From Neobacillus niacini (GTDB lineage: Bacteria > Bacillota > Bacilli > Bacillales > Cytobacillaceae), in the NCBI RefSeq assembly GCF_030817595.1, contig NZ_JAUSZN010000001.1, forward strand, positions 1,558,001 to 1,622,000: DNA of 64,000 nt. Direction: 5' to 3'. Below the pieces are notes generated by a model. That model did no database searches and was not told the origin of the DNA. It saw nothing but the letters and a program-made list of their open reading frames with translations. Positions 52,343 through 60,667 of the stretch are shown piece by piece (within the stretch, counting starts at the first letter, position 1; every line of letters starts with the position of its first letter). The position numbers were made by a program, and so were the translations under genes.

Positions 52343-52901
52343 AACTATGCCTCTCCTTCAAAGAACATTGTAATAATTTCTTGGCCCGATGAAGCCTCGT
52401 TTTTACGGTATTAGAATTAAGTCCTAGTAATTCAGATATTTCATTGACCGTTAATTCTTCGTAGTATTGAAGGATAATAACCTCTCTTAGCTTAATTGGC
52501 AGTGCTAAAACCTTTTCAAATATAATTTCTTTTTCTTCTCCCTCAAGGATTTCCTCCTCAACCGATTGTCCCCCGCTTGGAAAAATGGAACGAAAAAAGT
52601 CTTGGTAACTAATATTACGATAAGACCAGGTTCTAAAATAATCCTTGCATTTATTTACGGTAATTCGGTACAGCCATGTTTTGTACGAAGCTTTATTTTG
52701 GAACGTCTCCAAACTTTTATAACAGCTAACAAACACTTCCTGTGAAATATCTTCTGCCAATTGTTTTTGTTTTACATATGTAAAAGCAAGCCTTACCACC
52801 ATATCTCCATACTCTTCCATCAGCCAACTTAGTTGATCTTCTTTTGTTAACTCATGGATTTCTATTGGTGATGAAGTTGTTTCTTTCTTTTTCACAAGCA
52901 T
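52332..52901 (-). CDS. ECF-type RNA polymerase sigma factor
   Basis: A 189-aa sigma-70 family protein. Region 2 (about residues 28-95) has VRLAFTYVKQKQLAEDISQEVFVSCYKSLE and TWLYRITVNKCKDYFR, and region 4 (about 125-185) has LPIKLREVIILQYYEELTVNEISELLGLNSNTVKTRLHRAKK. It is a SigM/SigV/SigX-like ECF factor of Bacillus. GGGGGG lies before the ATG at 52901. It is translationally coupled to its membrane partner downstream. Target promoters cannot be assigned. Confidence 0.92.
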   Translation of the reverse strand: MLVKKKETTSSPIEIHELTKEDQLSWLMEEYGDMVVRLAFTYVKQKQLAEDISQEVFVSCYKSLETFQNKASYKTWLYRITVNKCKDYFRTWSYRNISYQDFFRSIFPSGGQSVEEEILEGEEKEIIFEKVLALPIKLREVIILQYYEELTVNEISELLGLNSNTVKTRLHRAKKLLQCSLKERHSYGG

Positions 52902-53055
52902 TCATAACCCCCCTCTTTCCAAAAACTTAGACGAAGCAATCCCCTCATCAGTTCCGTAATAAAAATCTTTTTTCCTAAATTATGAATGAGTTGAATCCAA
53001 ATCTCGAATAAAAACGCCTGTCATGGCAACAAAATAGAATGAAAGGATGTGTCAC

Positions 53056-53484
53056 ATGTCGAATGAAGTCATTATAGAGGAGCTAAATACCTTATTAAGG
53101 GGAACATATATGGGGATTCGATCTTTTGAACACTATATCCAAAAGGCTGAAGATGATGAATTAAGGAAGGTCTTTCAATCCATGCAGCAGGAGGTTAAGC
53201 TGAATGCTCAGAATCTTGCTGAGCGGATTCAAAATCTTGGCGGTGTCCCAGCTGACGATGAAGGCTTCTCTGGTTCTATGCATAGTTTTATGCACAAAGC
53301 CATGCTTCCAGATGATTCAAAGGAAATGATTGAAGACGCTTTGAAAGGCTTAGATCAATATGGAGTTCAATATTCTGAAGAACTTGTCAGGGGTGACCTC
53401 GACCCTGAAAGCAAGCTGCTTGCCGAAGAAGTCATTGACACAAGCCGTAAACAAATCGAACAGCTGCAACATTTACTTCACTAG
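53056..53484 (+). CDS. DUF2383 ferritin-like protein
   Basis: A 142-aa helical protein: IIEELNTLLRGTYMGIRSFEHYIQKAED at the start, then VFQSMQQEVKLNAQNLAERIQNLGG, and a C-terminal pair of helices ending EEVIDTSRKQIEQLQHLL. This is the DUF2383 (PA2169-like) four-helix family; Glu and His positions could bind metal. I chose ATG at 53056 (AAAGGATG upstream) over the ATG at 53047. Single gene with a terminator. Its promoter region faces the sigma-factor gene. Confidence 0.85.
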   Translation: MSNEVIIEELNTLLRGTYMGIRSFEHYIQKAEDDELRKVFQSMQQEVKLNAQNLAERIQNLGGVPADDEGFSGSMHSFMHKAMLPDDSKEMIEDALKGLDQYGVQYSEELVRGDLDPESKLLAEEVIDTSRKQIEQLQHLLH

Positions 53485-53602
53485 TTTTGAATCGAAAAAA
53501 AAATGACGTGTGCTTTATACACGTCATTTCTTGTATATTGATTACTTCTCCAGCTTGGAGTACTACAATCCCTAGAATCATTGTAAACACAAATTTGTTC
53601 AT
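53432..53602 (-). CDS. Candidate small membrane peptide antisense to the DUF2383 3' end (56 aa)
   Basis: ATG at 53602 follows GAGGTGATC, and the frame runs 56 codons. The first 24 residues are hydrophobic (FVFTMILGIVVLQAG), but the rest reads through the terminator at 53501-53529 and then antisense to the DUF2383 gene, with poor coding character. Only the N-terminal part is convincing, so it may be spurious or the true stop may be the result of recent drift. Confidence 0.25.
   Translation of the reverse strand: MNKFVFTMILGIVVLQAGEVINIQEMTCIKHTSFFFRFKTSEVNVAAVRFVYGLCQ
53501..53529. terminator. Terminator of the DUF2383 gene
   Basis: AAATGACGTGT (53501-53511) pairs with ACACGTCATTT (53519-53529); it is followed by CTTGTATATTG and preceded by A9, so it may work in both directions. 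Confidence 0.8.
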
Positions 53603-53683
53603 TCGATCACCTCTGTCTTCACACTAACGAAAGGAATTATAAATAAAAGAAGCTATTGCTAACAGAACTGAACCACTTATAAA

Positions 53684-53797
53684 TCAGCCAACAAACAATA
53701 AAAAAAACGCATGATCATGATCTTTTTTTACCTTTTCTCTATAGGATCTCTGAATTTGTCTTTGTTTTAAATCGAACCAGCCCTTATCCTTTTTCAT
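53684..53797 (-). CDS. Small basic protein (37 aa)
   Basis: The frame from ATG at 53797 reads MKKDKGWFDLKQRQIQRS, then YREKVKKDHDHAFFLLFVG, ending at TGA. GGTG lies nine bases before the start, a moderate RBS. The order of a long basic amphipathic stretch followed by a hydrophobic tail suggests a tail-anchored or surface-associated micropeptide. No family recognised. The surrounding 53485-54241 gap contains three small frames on this strand and no larger gene. Confidence 0.45.
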   Translation of the reverse strand: MKKDKGWFDLKQRQIQRSYREKVKKDHDHAFFLLFVG

Positions 53798-53976
53798 TCT
53801 TTCACCAACCTAATGGCTTTTTATTATTAGACGGAGAAAAGGATAATTTCGTTTCAACTTTCTTCCAATCACACTGACAACTATTAAATCTAACTTTTTG
53901 GCAAAAAGAAAAGCCGTCATGAGACAGCCCCTGTTAGATTAATCTATCAATTTTTATTAACTAGTAATTGTAAAAC

Positions 53977-54108
53977 CTAAAACCATATCCTTTTATAATA
54001 ATCATACTCATATAAATCCATATTCTCGTCATTATCTTTTTTTGGGGCACACTCTTCACAAGGTTCTTCTGACTTGTTATGTTCACATTGTTCGAATAAA
54101 AGTTCCAT
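53977..54108 (-). CDS. Small acidic Cys-containing protein (43 aa)
   Basis: ATG at 54108 follows GGGGAGGGG with nine bases of spacing. The 43-codon frame is acidic and carries Cys8, Cys17 and Cys20 (FEQCEHNKSEEPCEECAPK), with a C-x2-C pair that could bind metal or form a disulfide, then an aromatic tail (DLYEYDYYKRIWF). A consensus cre site overlaps its probable promoter (54147-54161), so expression should fall in rich carbon. No family recognised. Confidence 0.55.
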   Translation of the reverse strand: MELLFEQCEHNKSEEPCEECAPKKDNDENMDLYEYDYYKRIWF

Positions 54109-54146
54109 GGTTTGTTTCCCCTCCCCTAGTTCTTACTATTATTATA

Positions 54147-54161
54147 ATGTAAACGGTTACA
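54147..54161 (-). promoter_or_regulatory. Consensus cre (CcpA) site
   Basis: ATGTAAACGGTTACA fits WTGNAAACGNWWNCA at every defined position. It lies 39 bp upstream of the 43-codon ORF, overlapping a reverse-strand TATAAT at its 3' side, which is a repressing position. Confidence 0.65.
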
Positions 54162-54241
54162 AATGTCTCCTATTAAATACTGGAAATTAAATAATATAAT
54201 AGTAATAATTGTCTGAAGGGGCTTAAAAAATCCCCTCACTT

Positions 54242-55069
54242 TTATAGATTCATTTTAAAGTACTCTTGGGAATGATAGCTTCTAAATCCACATGATTCAT
54301 AGAGCCTTAAGGCGTGGGCATTTTTAGCCTCAACCTCTAGAAAAATGGACAACCCTTTTTCGTCCTCCATTTTTACCACATTCGATAATGCTTTTCTGCC
54401 GATTCCTTTTCCCTGGAGTTCTGGAAAAACAGCAAATCCATAAATCCAGGCTTCACCATTCATTTCGGAGAGTCGCATTTTCCCTGCAATTTTTCCATCT
54501 ATTTCAATAATTAATCTTAGATCCGTATCAAGGTCTTTATTTTCTTGCTTATACTGGCGTGCTTCCTTTTCATTTAACCCAAAGCATTGTACATCAAGTT
54601 GAATTTCCGCCTCAGTATCTACTTCCGAAATAGACGGTCTTACCATAATAGAGTGATTTTCATGCAATTCCGTTTTCTGCCATTTCATTTGATACTCTAC
54701 CATAGATAATTCGCAAGGGACAATCTTTAAAAACTCCTTGGCTGATTGAGATTTGCTTGGAGCATTTAACAAAATGGTTCTAGCCTCACGTTTCTTTGTT
54801 TCCTCATGTGCTTCTTCAAGCAGCTTTGAAAAGATTCCTCTTCTTCGGTAATCCGGGTGTACCATTCCGCAGATTTCTACCTTATTACCGAAATAATAGC
54901 TTCCAAGGAAACCAACAAGCTTGCCATTTTCATAATAAAAAAAATCTTCCTTACGATTGTCAGACCTGTTTTCAAGCATATCAAAATTAAGCTTCAGCTT
55001 AAGCTGCCCTTCTTCCTCACAAATTTCCTGAAGCACTTTTATATTCTTCAATTCTTCTTTCGTCAGCAT
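54242..55069 (-). CDS. Double GNAT acetyltransferase
   Basis: A 275-aa protein with two GNAT folds. The N-terminal one has VEICGMVHPDYRRRGIFSKLLEEA (acetyl-CoA loop RRRGI), and the C-terminal one has GFAVFPELQGKGIGRKALSNVV (loop QGKGIG) followed by NAHALRLYESCGF. AAAGGAG precedes the ATG at 55069. It ends a three-gene operon with the nucleotidyltransferase (gap 3 bp) and the phosphoesterase. Acceptor unknown; resistance-type modification of a small amine is possible. Confidence 0.85.
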   Translation of the reverse strand: MLTKEELKNIKVLQEICEEEGQLKLKLNFDMLENRSDNRKEDFFYYENGKLVGFLGSYYFGNKVEICGMVHPDYRRRGIFSKLLEEAHEETKKREARTILLNAPSKSQSAKEFLKIVPCELSMVEYQMKWQKTELHENHSIMVRPSISEVDTEAEIQLDVQCFGLNEKEARQYKQENKDLDTDLRLIIEIDGKIAGKMRLSEMNGEAWIYGFAVFPELQGKGIGRKALSNVVKMEDEKGLSIFLEVEAKNAHALRLYESCGFRSYHSQEYFKMNL

Positions 55070-55072
55070 TCC

Positions 55073-55729
55073 TTAATGCTCCTTTTTATCGTATTTATGG
55101 ATTAAACCAATCCATGGATGTCCTTCTGAGAATTGTTGCTGCAAAGATAATGTTAGCCATTCTTTTTCCTGTGTTGACAGAATTGGAAGCATGGTTTGAA
55201 GGTCCATGAAATCTTTTTCTCGAACCTTTGATGAACCTCCCTTATACAGAAGTTGGATTTCTGCTCTTAAATAGGGAGTACCTTCATTTGTCCATACTAT
55301 TATTTCGTTCAATGGCTTTTTGATTGACTTATCTCTTCGATAAATCCATTGGTTTTCGAACGTATCTACTAACATTACTTGAAAAGCCCATGGTGAATCT
55401 TGATTTTTGCAAACCCAAACATCTGTCGTGTCGGTTAAGAACTCTCCCTGTACCCAAGGCATAAGAACGCCGTCTTGAGCTTTATATAATTTCCATTCCC
55501 TGCTTAAAAAATCGTACGCAGATTCTTGTTCGTCTCGAAGGATGATTACATCGATATCACTATGTTCCCTGCTCTGTTTACCTAAATGTAAATCTAATGC
55601 CCAGCCCCCTGCCAAACTCCAGGTAATAGGAAGATCAGAAAAGAGGTCAGCTATGTTAGAAACCGTTAATGGCACCCAATTCTCATAATCTGTTCGCAAA
55701 AAATGATCACCTCTAAATTTGGTTTCCAT
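55073..55729 (-). CDS. Lincosamide/aminoglycoside-type nucleotidyltransferase
   Basis: A 218-aa protein with the pol-beta superfamily motif WSLAGGWALDLHLGKQSREHSDIDVIILR (residues about 37-65): GG followed by D-x-D (Asp58, Asp60) for metal and NTP binding. The layout matches LinA/LnuA-like and similar antibiotic nucleotidyltransferases, or their uncharacterised relatives. The start at 55729 overlaps the phosphoesterase stop by 17 bases. There is no HEPN partner, so an MNT-HEPN toxin-antitoxin pair is unlikely. The substrate is uncertain. Confidence 0.8.
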   Translation of the reverse strand: METKFRGDHFLRTDYENWVPLTVSNIADLFSDLPITWSLAGGWALDLHLGKQSREHSDIDVIILRDEQESAYDFLSREWKLYKAQDGVLMPWVQGEFLTDTTDVWVCKNQDSPWAFQVMLVDTFENQWIYRRDKSIKKPLNEIIVWTNEGTPYLRAEIQLLYKGGSSKVREKDFMDLQTMLPILSTQEKEWLTLSLQQQFSEGHPWIGLIHKYDKKEH

Positions 55730-56456
55730 GGAACACTTTTAAAATAAATTCACGCTCAGGGACCTGCAGGGTGTGATAGGATTTTAAAAATGCAGTTTTA
55801 TCGTATGCCGCTTCTTTCAAACTCACATCTACAACATTATTAATAACGGTTATGATTGCATAAGGAGCAAGTGGTTTATGGTTACAGCCCAACGATCCTG
55901 GATTAAGGTATACTGTATGCTCCCCGGTATAATAATGAAGCGGATGATGATGACCGAAACAAATCATATCAGCCTTTTTATCAAAGAATAATGTCTCCAT
56001 GTTTTCCGTACTAGGTTCGACAATGGAAGAAAAATGGTCCCTGCTGATAGGGACATCTAGTTTGCTATTTTCAATCTGGTAATGAATCAATAGAATGGAA
56101 TAACGATCGATCGTGACATTCAGCAACCTGGGTAATTGCTCTAATGTCGTTATAAGGGCCGGGTTTAATCTATCTAATAGCCATTGATGATGGTCTTTTA
56201 CCGGTAAATGACTTTGAGGATATTCCTCACCCTTAGCCAAGGCTAATATGGCTTCATCATGATTCCCTGTTATCATCGATACATCACTTCTAGAAAAAAG
56301 CATCTCTAATACCTCATTGGAATCAGGACCAATGCCAAGCATATCCCCTAAACAATAGATATGGTCAACATCTTTGCGTTCGTCAATTTCCTTTAGAACC
56401 GCTTTTAATGCAGGTGCATTTCCATGAATATCGGTTAAAACCGCAAAACGCTTCAT
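55713..56456 (-). CDS. Calcineurin-like metallophosphoesterase
   Basis: A 247-aa phosphoesterase with the motif series LTDIHGN (residues 7-13), CLGDMLG, TGNHDE, HYQIE, and FGHHHPLHYY near residue 165: all metal-ligand positions of the MPE fold are present. It resembles the YfcE/Apah-like 2'-nucleotidase or diadenosine-phosphatase types. GGGAGAG precedes the ATG at 56456. As the first gene of an operon with a nucleotidyltransferase and a GNAT, it might reverse nucleotidylation, but this is speculative. Confidence 0.85.
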   Translation of the reverse strand: MKRFAVLTDIHGNAPALKAVLKEIDERKDVDHIYCLGDMLGIGPDSNEVLEMLFSRSDVSMITGNHDEAILALAKGEEYPQSHLPVKDHHQWLLDRLNPALITTLEQLPRLLNVTIDRYSILLIHYQIENSKLDVPISRDHFSSIVEPSTENMETLFFDKKADMICFGHHHPLHYYTGEHTVYLNPGSLGCNHKPLAPYAIITVINNVVDVSLKEAAYDKTAFLKSYHTLQVPEREFILKVFHGNQI

Positions 56457-56559
56457 ACTATTACTCTCCCATTTAACTATTCTAGTCCCCCGTGGTATTT
56501 ATTATAATTGTATTATTCTAAATAATAAAACAAAATAATAGCTCTCTATGTAAAAACGC

Positions 56560-56979
56560 TTATGGATAAAACTCCATGTGTGTCTTCTCATGTTTATAAT
56601 AATTCAATCTGTCCTGCAATGTCCCTGTATGGAATTCAAATTTATGACCGTCTAGATCTGTGAAATAAATAGATTTTTTATCTTTACTATCTCTAGAGCG
56701 GCCAGTTAATATGTTGACACCCAATGTCTCTAATTTTTCATACATTCGTTCATAATCTTCTTCCTCAATTGAAAAAGCAATATGTGTATAGGACTGAATT
56801 ATTTCATTACGAGGTATATCCTTCTCAACATTAAGTGCCAGCCACATTCCATGTAAATCAAAATAGGCTGTACTCCTCCCCTTGACTAACAACTTTGCCT
56901 CAAACACATTTTCATAAAACTTAATTGATTTGTCCAAATCGCTCACAGAAAATAAAAAATGATTTAAACCTTTTATCAT
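56560..56979 (-). CDS. fosB: FosB metallothiol transferase (fosfomycin resistance)
   Basis: A 139-aa VOC-fold enzyme matching FosB closely. Metal ligands are His7 (GLNHFLF), His66 (SYTHIAF) and Glu115 (GHKFEFHTG), at the same numbers as in characterised FosB. The [23 protein letters not shown] and final [20 protein letters not shown] are diagnostic. It adds bacillithiol (or cysteine) to fosfomycin using a divalent metal. I chose ATG at 56979 (AAGGTGGG upstream). It follows two DUF3231 genes on the same strand at a 64-bp gap and may be co-transcribed. Confidence 0.93.
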   Translation of the reverse strand: MIKGLNHFLFSVSDLDKSIKFYENVFEAKLLVKGRSTAYFDLHGMWLALNVEKDIPRNEIIQSYTHIAFSIEEEDYERMYEKLETLGVNILTGRSRDSKDKKSIYFTDLDGHKFEFHTGTLQDRLNYYKHEKTHMEFYP

Positions 56980-57043
56980 CCCTGTCCCACCTTCCTTGCC
57001 ATATAAAAAAGGATAGAATTGGAATCTACCCTCCTTAACTAAT

Positions 57044-58081
57044 TTACTTTTCCTGTTTATTATTTTCAATACCTTCTTTTTTTCCTTTTGATAATGTTCT
57101 ACGGTCACTGGCTTTCGGAGGTTCTTCCATCCAGCCATTTTCAATCATGAGATTCGCACCATCTTCGGCAAATCTAATCAATTCAGAAATCATCGCCATA
57201 TATTTTTCAGCAATGTCTGCTCTCGATGTTACACTTAATGCTGTCCCATAAAAGGCAATAGCAATCTGTGACGACAGTTGGACTTGATACATCATCCACT
57301 TATCTGAAAAGGGTGAGGTTGTCGAACTGGTAACATGCGATTGCCAGGACACAGGAGAATTCAACTTTTCCTCACGAAAGATTTTCTCGAATGCGGCAAT
57401 ATGTTTAGTGGAAATCTCCATTCCTCTATTGATATACTGCCGAACTTTCTTCGAAGCGGCCACTTGGCTAAAACCAACCTTTAATGCGACATGCATTTGC
57501 ATTTTGTTCATATTAAAAGTAATATCCCCTATTTCAATCCCGGTTAAAGGACGCCGTTCGCCAAACCATCCTGTTAAAAAACTTTGATGTTTTACGAAGT
57601 CGATATCTTCAGACGGCGTCAGGACAGCAGGCCTTGAAAATAGCCCTTTCGTCAGCAGACTATCGATAACCTTCTCAAAAAGCACCATCGTTTCCGAGTT
57701 ACAGGTGATATAGTATTTGCGAAGATCTGCTCGTATGGACGTACTGAGAGATAGAGAGTACCCTGTCAGCCCTTGTAATGTCATTATGTAAATATAGAAC
57801 AGATAAAAAGGATCTTGAAACAAGCGGGGAGCATGAATATTCACATCCTCCTCTGTAAATCCTTTTGGGATGGGAACACCTTCCCCTGCAAAAAACTCCT
57901 TTACATTTTGCACATGACCTTCTGAAAGCTCTAATGAATGTTTGTAGATTTCAATAATATCTTCGTCTTTTATGTGTTCAAGTGCATATTTAATAAAACC
58001 GATCGACATTGTTTCAAACATAAATTGAGTCCATAAACTTGAAACCTCTGGAGCCGTTAAAGATATTCGTGTTGGTTCCAT
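57044..58081 (-). CDS. DUF3231 family protein (paralogue)
   Basis: A 345-aa helical protein with two ferritin-like units, the second opening at [24 protein letters not shown] sequence (here [22 protein letters not shown]). It shares [32 protein letters not shown] and [14 protein letters not shown] with the upstream paralogue. GGAGA precedes the ATG at 58081 (GTG at 58084 is an alternative). The gap to the upstream paralogue is 40 bp, so they form an operon. Unknown function. Confidence 0.85.
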   Translation of the reverse strand: MEPTRISLTAPEVSSLWTQFMFETMSIGFIKYALEHIKDEDIIEIYKHSLELSEGHVQNVKEFFAGEGVPIPKGFTEEDVNIHAPRLFQDPFYLFYIYIMTLQGLTGYSLSLSTSIRADLRKYYITCNSETMVLFEKVIDSLLTKGLFSRPAVLTPSEDIDFVKHQSFLTGWFGERRPLTGIEIGDITFNMNKMQMHVALKVGFSQVAASKKVRQYINRGMEISTKHIAAFEKIFREEKLNSPVSWQSHVTSSTTSPFSDKWMMYQVQLSSQIAIAFYGTALSVTSRADIAEKYMAMISELIRFAEDGANLMIENGWMEEPPKASDRRTLSKGKKEGIENNKQEK

Positions 58082-58121
58082 CACTCTCTCCTTTTACGTT
58101 AAAAGATCTTCCCAAAAACGT

Positions 58122-59159
58122 TTATTTAGCTGACAGTTCATCACGATCAATGGCTTTTGGCGGCTGTTCCATCCACCCATGTTCAATCAATATATTTGCC
58201 CCGTCTTCTACAAACAAAGAAACCTCGGAAAGTGCTTTCAAATACATTAAACCAATATCTCTACGTCCATTTACGGCCATTGAGTTTGCGAATGACCGAA
58301 TTTTAATCGCAAACATATCTACTTTGTGAAATACCATAAGTCGATCCGAAAATGGCGAAAAAGTAGACGCAGTCACCAAATGGTCAATCTGGGATGGAAA
58401 CGGCAAATTTTCCTTATGGAGTTTATCTTGAAAATGCTGAACTTCCCGATCGGTTATCGCTTTACCTCTTATAAAAAATTGTCTCACTTTCTCCTTTTTT
58501 GCCACTTGGCTAAAGCCAATTAATAGAGCTTTACTCGTAATATTGTTCTCAATATTATCATAAAGATGAGTGATTTCGAGCGCATGTAATTGTCGAACAT
58601 CACCGAAAAAACCATTCAAATAGTTTTCCTTTTTAATAAAGTCGACTTGTTTTGGCACTGGAATAGCTGGAGGTCTCATAATATAGCCTTTTTCAATCAA
58701 CACGTTGTTAATCTGCCCCAGCAGAATGGTCGTAGTTTCATTACAATGGATGAAAAATTCCCGTATGTCTTCCCTCATTACCAACGGAATGGCAATGGCA
58801 TATATACTCATTCCCGCTTTGGCAGCATATTTCAAATAATGCACATAAAATTGATCTTCAAATAAGCGAGGGGCACCTAGATTTACGTCCTCTTGTGTAA
58901 ATCCTACAGGAATTGGGAAGTCTTCTTTTTTAAAAAACTTCTCGATTGTTTGCATAAAGTCAACTGTAAGGGCAAGACCATTTTCTAACAGAGTCTTGAT
59001 ATCCTCTTCTTCAATATGCTTTAGAAAATACTGCAAGATCTTATGAGACATACTATTCCCTACATAGGTAGCCCAAAGTTTTCCCATTTCCACAGCAGTA
59101 AATGGGTTTTCTGGAGCTAATTTATCTGAGCTAATGTTAATAGGCTTCATTAAATCCAT
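58122..59159 (-). CDS. DUF3231 family protein (paralogue)
   Basis: A 345-aa paralogue of the neighbouring gene, with FTAVEMGKLWATYVGNSM at the start, GFTQEDVNLGAPRLFEDQFYVHYL in the first unit, and VDFIKKENYLNGFFGDVRQLHALEI opening the second. The C-terminal EDGANILIEHGWMEQPPKAIDRDE is the family end. I chose ATG at 59159 (AAGGGG upstream); the frame opens at 59258 but that part overlaps the next gene. The function of DUF3231 is unknown. Confidence 0.85.
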   Translation of the reverse strand: MDLMKPINISSDKLAPENPFTAVEMGKLWATYVGNSMSHKILQYFLKHIEEEDIKTLLENGLALTVDFMQTIEKFFKKEDFPIPVGFTQEDVNLGAPRLFEDQFYVHYLKYAAKAGMSIYAIAIPLVMREDIREFFIHCNETTTILLGQINNVLIEKGYIMRPPAIPVPKQVDFIKKENYLNGFFGDVRQLHALEITHLYDNIENNITSKALLIGFSQVAKKEKVRQFFIRGKAITDREVQHFQDKLHKENLPFPSQIDHLVTASTFSPFSDRLMVFHKVDMFAIKIRSFANSMAVNGRRDIGLMYLKALSEVSLFVEDGANILIEHGWMEQPPKAIDRDELSAK

Positions 59160-59226
59160 GTTTATTCCCCTTAACCTTATTTTCCCTTTAGTTTTTTCCA
59201 CAATCCGTAATATATTCTCATTTCTG

Positions 59227-59742
59227 TTAATAAATCGGTACTTTAAAAAATATGACAAAGAATAAAATGATTGGAATGGAGATGATTAATGCTGCGATGG
59301 GACGTTTATAATGTAAAAGCAGCATCGAAAAAATGATTAAATTGAATAAAACGGACCATGCCATTGTCCATCCGTTGTGATGCATAACCAAATCAAAAAA
59401 ACGTAAATTTATGTATTCTACTAATGAAAATAAAGCCACCCAGAATAGTAACCACAAAACCATTTTCATTGTCTTTTCTGGTAAATTTCCTAGAAAAATT
59501 AACACCGTTGCAGGATATGCCACGAACATGATTAATAATGAAACCGTTAGATGATTAGGCAGAAGATTTTGACCAAAGATCGTCTCCTTGTACTCCCACA
59601 TCATATAATTTTTACATAGAACATTATAAAGCAAATCACCAAACCAAAAGAATAGAATAGTGGAATGGTATTTAGTCCAGTTCCTCCAATCACCCCATTT
59701 TAATCCGGCAATGAGAAACAAGCTATTCAACAATAAGTGCAC
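59227..59742 (-). CDS. CBO0543 family membrane protein
   Basis: A 171-aa protein with five membrane segments. The WGDWRNWTKYHSTILFFWFGDLLYNVL segment, NHLTVSLLIMFVAYPATV and NGWTMAWSVLFNLIIF blocks match the CBO0543 family, distantly related to the copy at 39793-40353. Function unknown. Upstream of two DUF3231 genes on the same strand; the 68-bp gap may allow co-transcription. Confidence 0.75.
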   Translation of the reverse strand: MHLLLNSLFLIAGLKWGDWRNWTKYHSTILFFWFGDLLYNVLCKNYMMWEYKETIFGQNLLPNHLTVSLLIMFVAYPATVLIFLGNLPEKTMKMVLWLLFWVALFSLVEYINLRFFDLVMHHNGWTMAWSVLFNLIIFSMLLLHYKRPIAALIISIPIILFFVIFFKVPIY

Positions 59743-59879
59743 CTCATCAGCTCCGTTTTTTCTTGTTGGAAATCATAAACCAACACTCGATGTTAAAGTT
59801 ATGTTAATACTATATATTGTTATCTGGAAATAAATTGGATATTCCGTGATTATGTAATTTATCTTTCATGATAAAACGA

Positions 59880-59914
59880 ACAAAAAAGCGCTTCTGCATG
59901 TGACAGAAACGCTT
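59880..59914 (-). terminator. Terminator of the 59960-60616 gene
   Basis: AAGCGCTTCTG (59886-59896) and CAGAAACGCTT (59904-59914) form a stem with one mismatch; on the reverse strand it runs into TTTTTTG. Confidence 0.75.
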
Positions 59915-59959
59915 GAAACAAACTATTATCGTCCCTAATTGAAACAGATGGGATATTTA

Positions 59960-60616
59960 TTAAGACCGTTGCGCCCTTATAATTTCTAGATATTGTATAT
60001 CGCCTAATCCATACTCTCTGAAATTTTCTAAGAGGGAGTATACAAGTTCTTTTTCCGTCATATTTTGGTTCTTCTTAATATATAACATTAGGTTACTGTC
60101 CTCATGAAGATAAGTTAAATACAACTCAATGCCTTTCCTTAAGGGTACTAGATGGATTGATTCAGGGAGCGTTTTATTAATCAATACTTCTACATAGTGT
60201 TCGTAATAACCAGCTGCCATTAATGTGTAATTTCCCATAGGTTCAAACTTATCACCAACAATATTCAGGTTAATGGGCTTAGTGTGACCGTTTTTGTCAA
60301 GCCAAGCAAGGATTGTGAGGATATTGATTTGACAAAACATATCCTCGTCAAACCATAGTTCTATGTTTGTAAAACTTTTGCTAAAGAGCGGCTTTAATGG
60401 GTTTAAGGTAGTATCAGTATATTTTTCTCGAGTTACGTGATGAACCTTTGCACGTTTTTCGATGAATTCCGGTGTGAAGAGGCCTTCTGTTGTTTCCCCA
60501 GAACACATTGCTTCGTTAAAAGGAATCATCTTTTGACCTTGGAGGAAATTGTTCCTTTTAAAAAAATCGTACATTGCTTGTCCATTTAATATATGTAATG
60601 TTGTTTCTTCAACCAT
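59960..60616 (-). CDS. DUF1835-like protein
   Basis: A 218-aa protein. The opening TLHILNGQAMYDFF, PFNEAMCSGET and FTPEFIEKRAKVH blocks are those of the DUF1835 family of Bacillus, often with a C-terminal DUF3658 or HTH. The middle ELWFDEDMFCQINILTILAWL is also family-like. I see no catalytic motif. The start at 60616 has AGGGTAGG upstream at long spacing; the frame opens at 60625. Unknown function. Confidence 0.65.
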   Translation of the reverse strand: MVEETTLHILNGQAMYDFFKRNNFLQGQKMIPFNEAMCSGETTEGLFTPEFIEKRAKVHHVTREKYTDTTLNPLKPLFSKSFTNIELWFDEDMFCQINILTILAWLDKNGHTKPINLNIVGDKFEPMGNYTLMAAGYYEHYVEVLINKTLPESIHLVPLRKGIELYLTYLHEDSNLMLYIKKNQNMTEKELVYSLLENFREYGLGDIQYLEIIRAQRS

Positions 60617-60667
60617 CGCTAGCAAACCTACCCTTTCTTTATCCCTTAATTAAGCATCCTTATAAAG

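Noticed and set aside
55073..56456. Toxin-antitoxin module of MNT-HEPN type
   Set aside because: The nucleotidyltransferase is larger than MNT antitoxins and its neighbours are a phosphoesterase and a GNAT; there is no HEPN protein.
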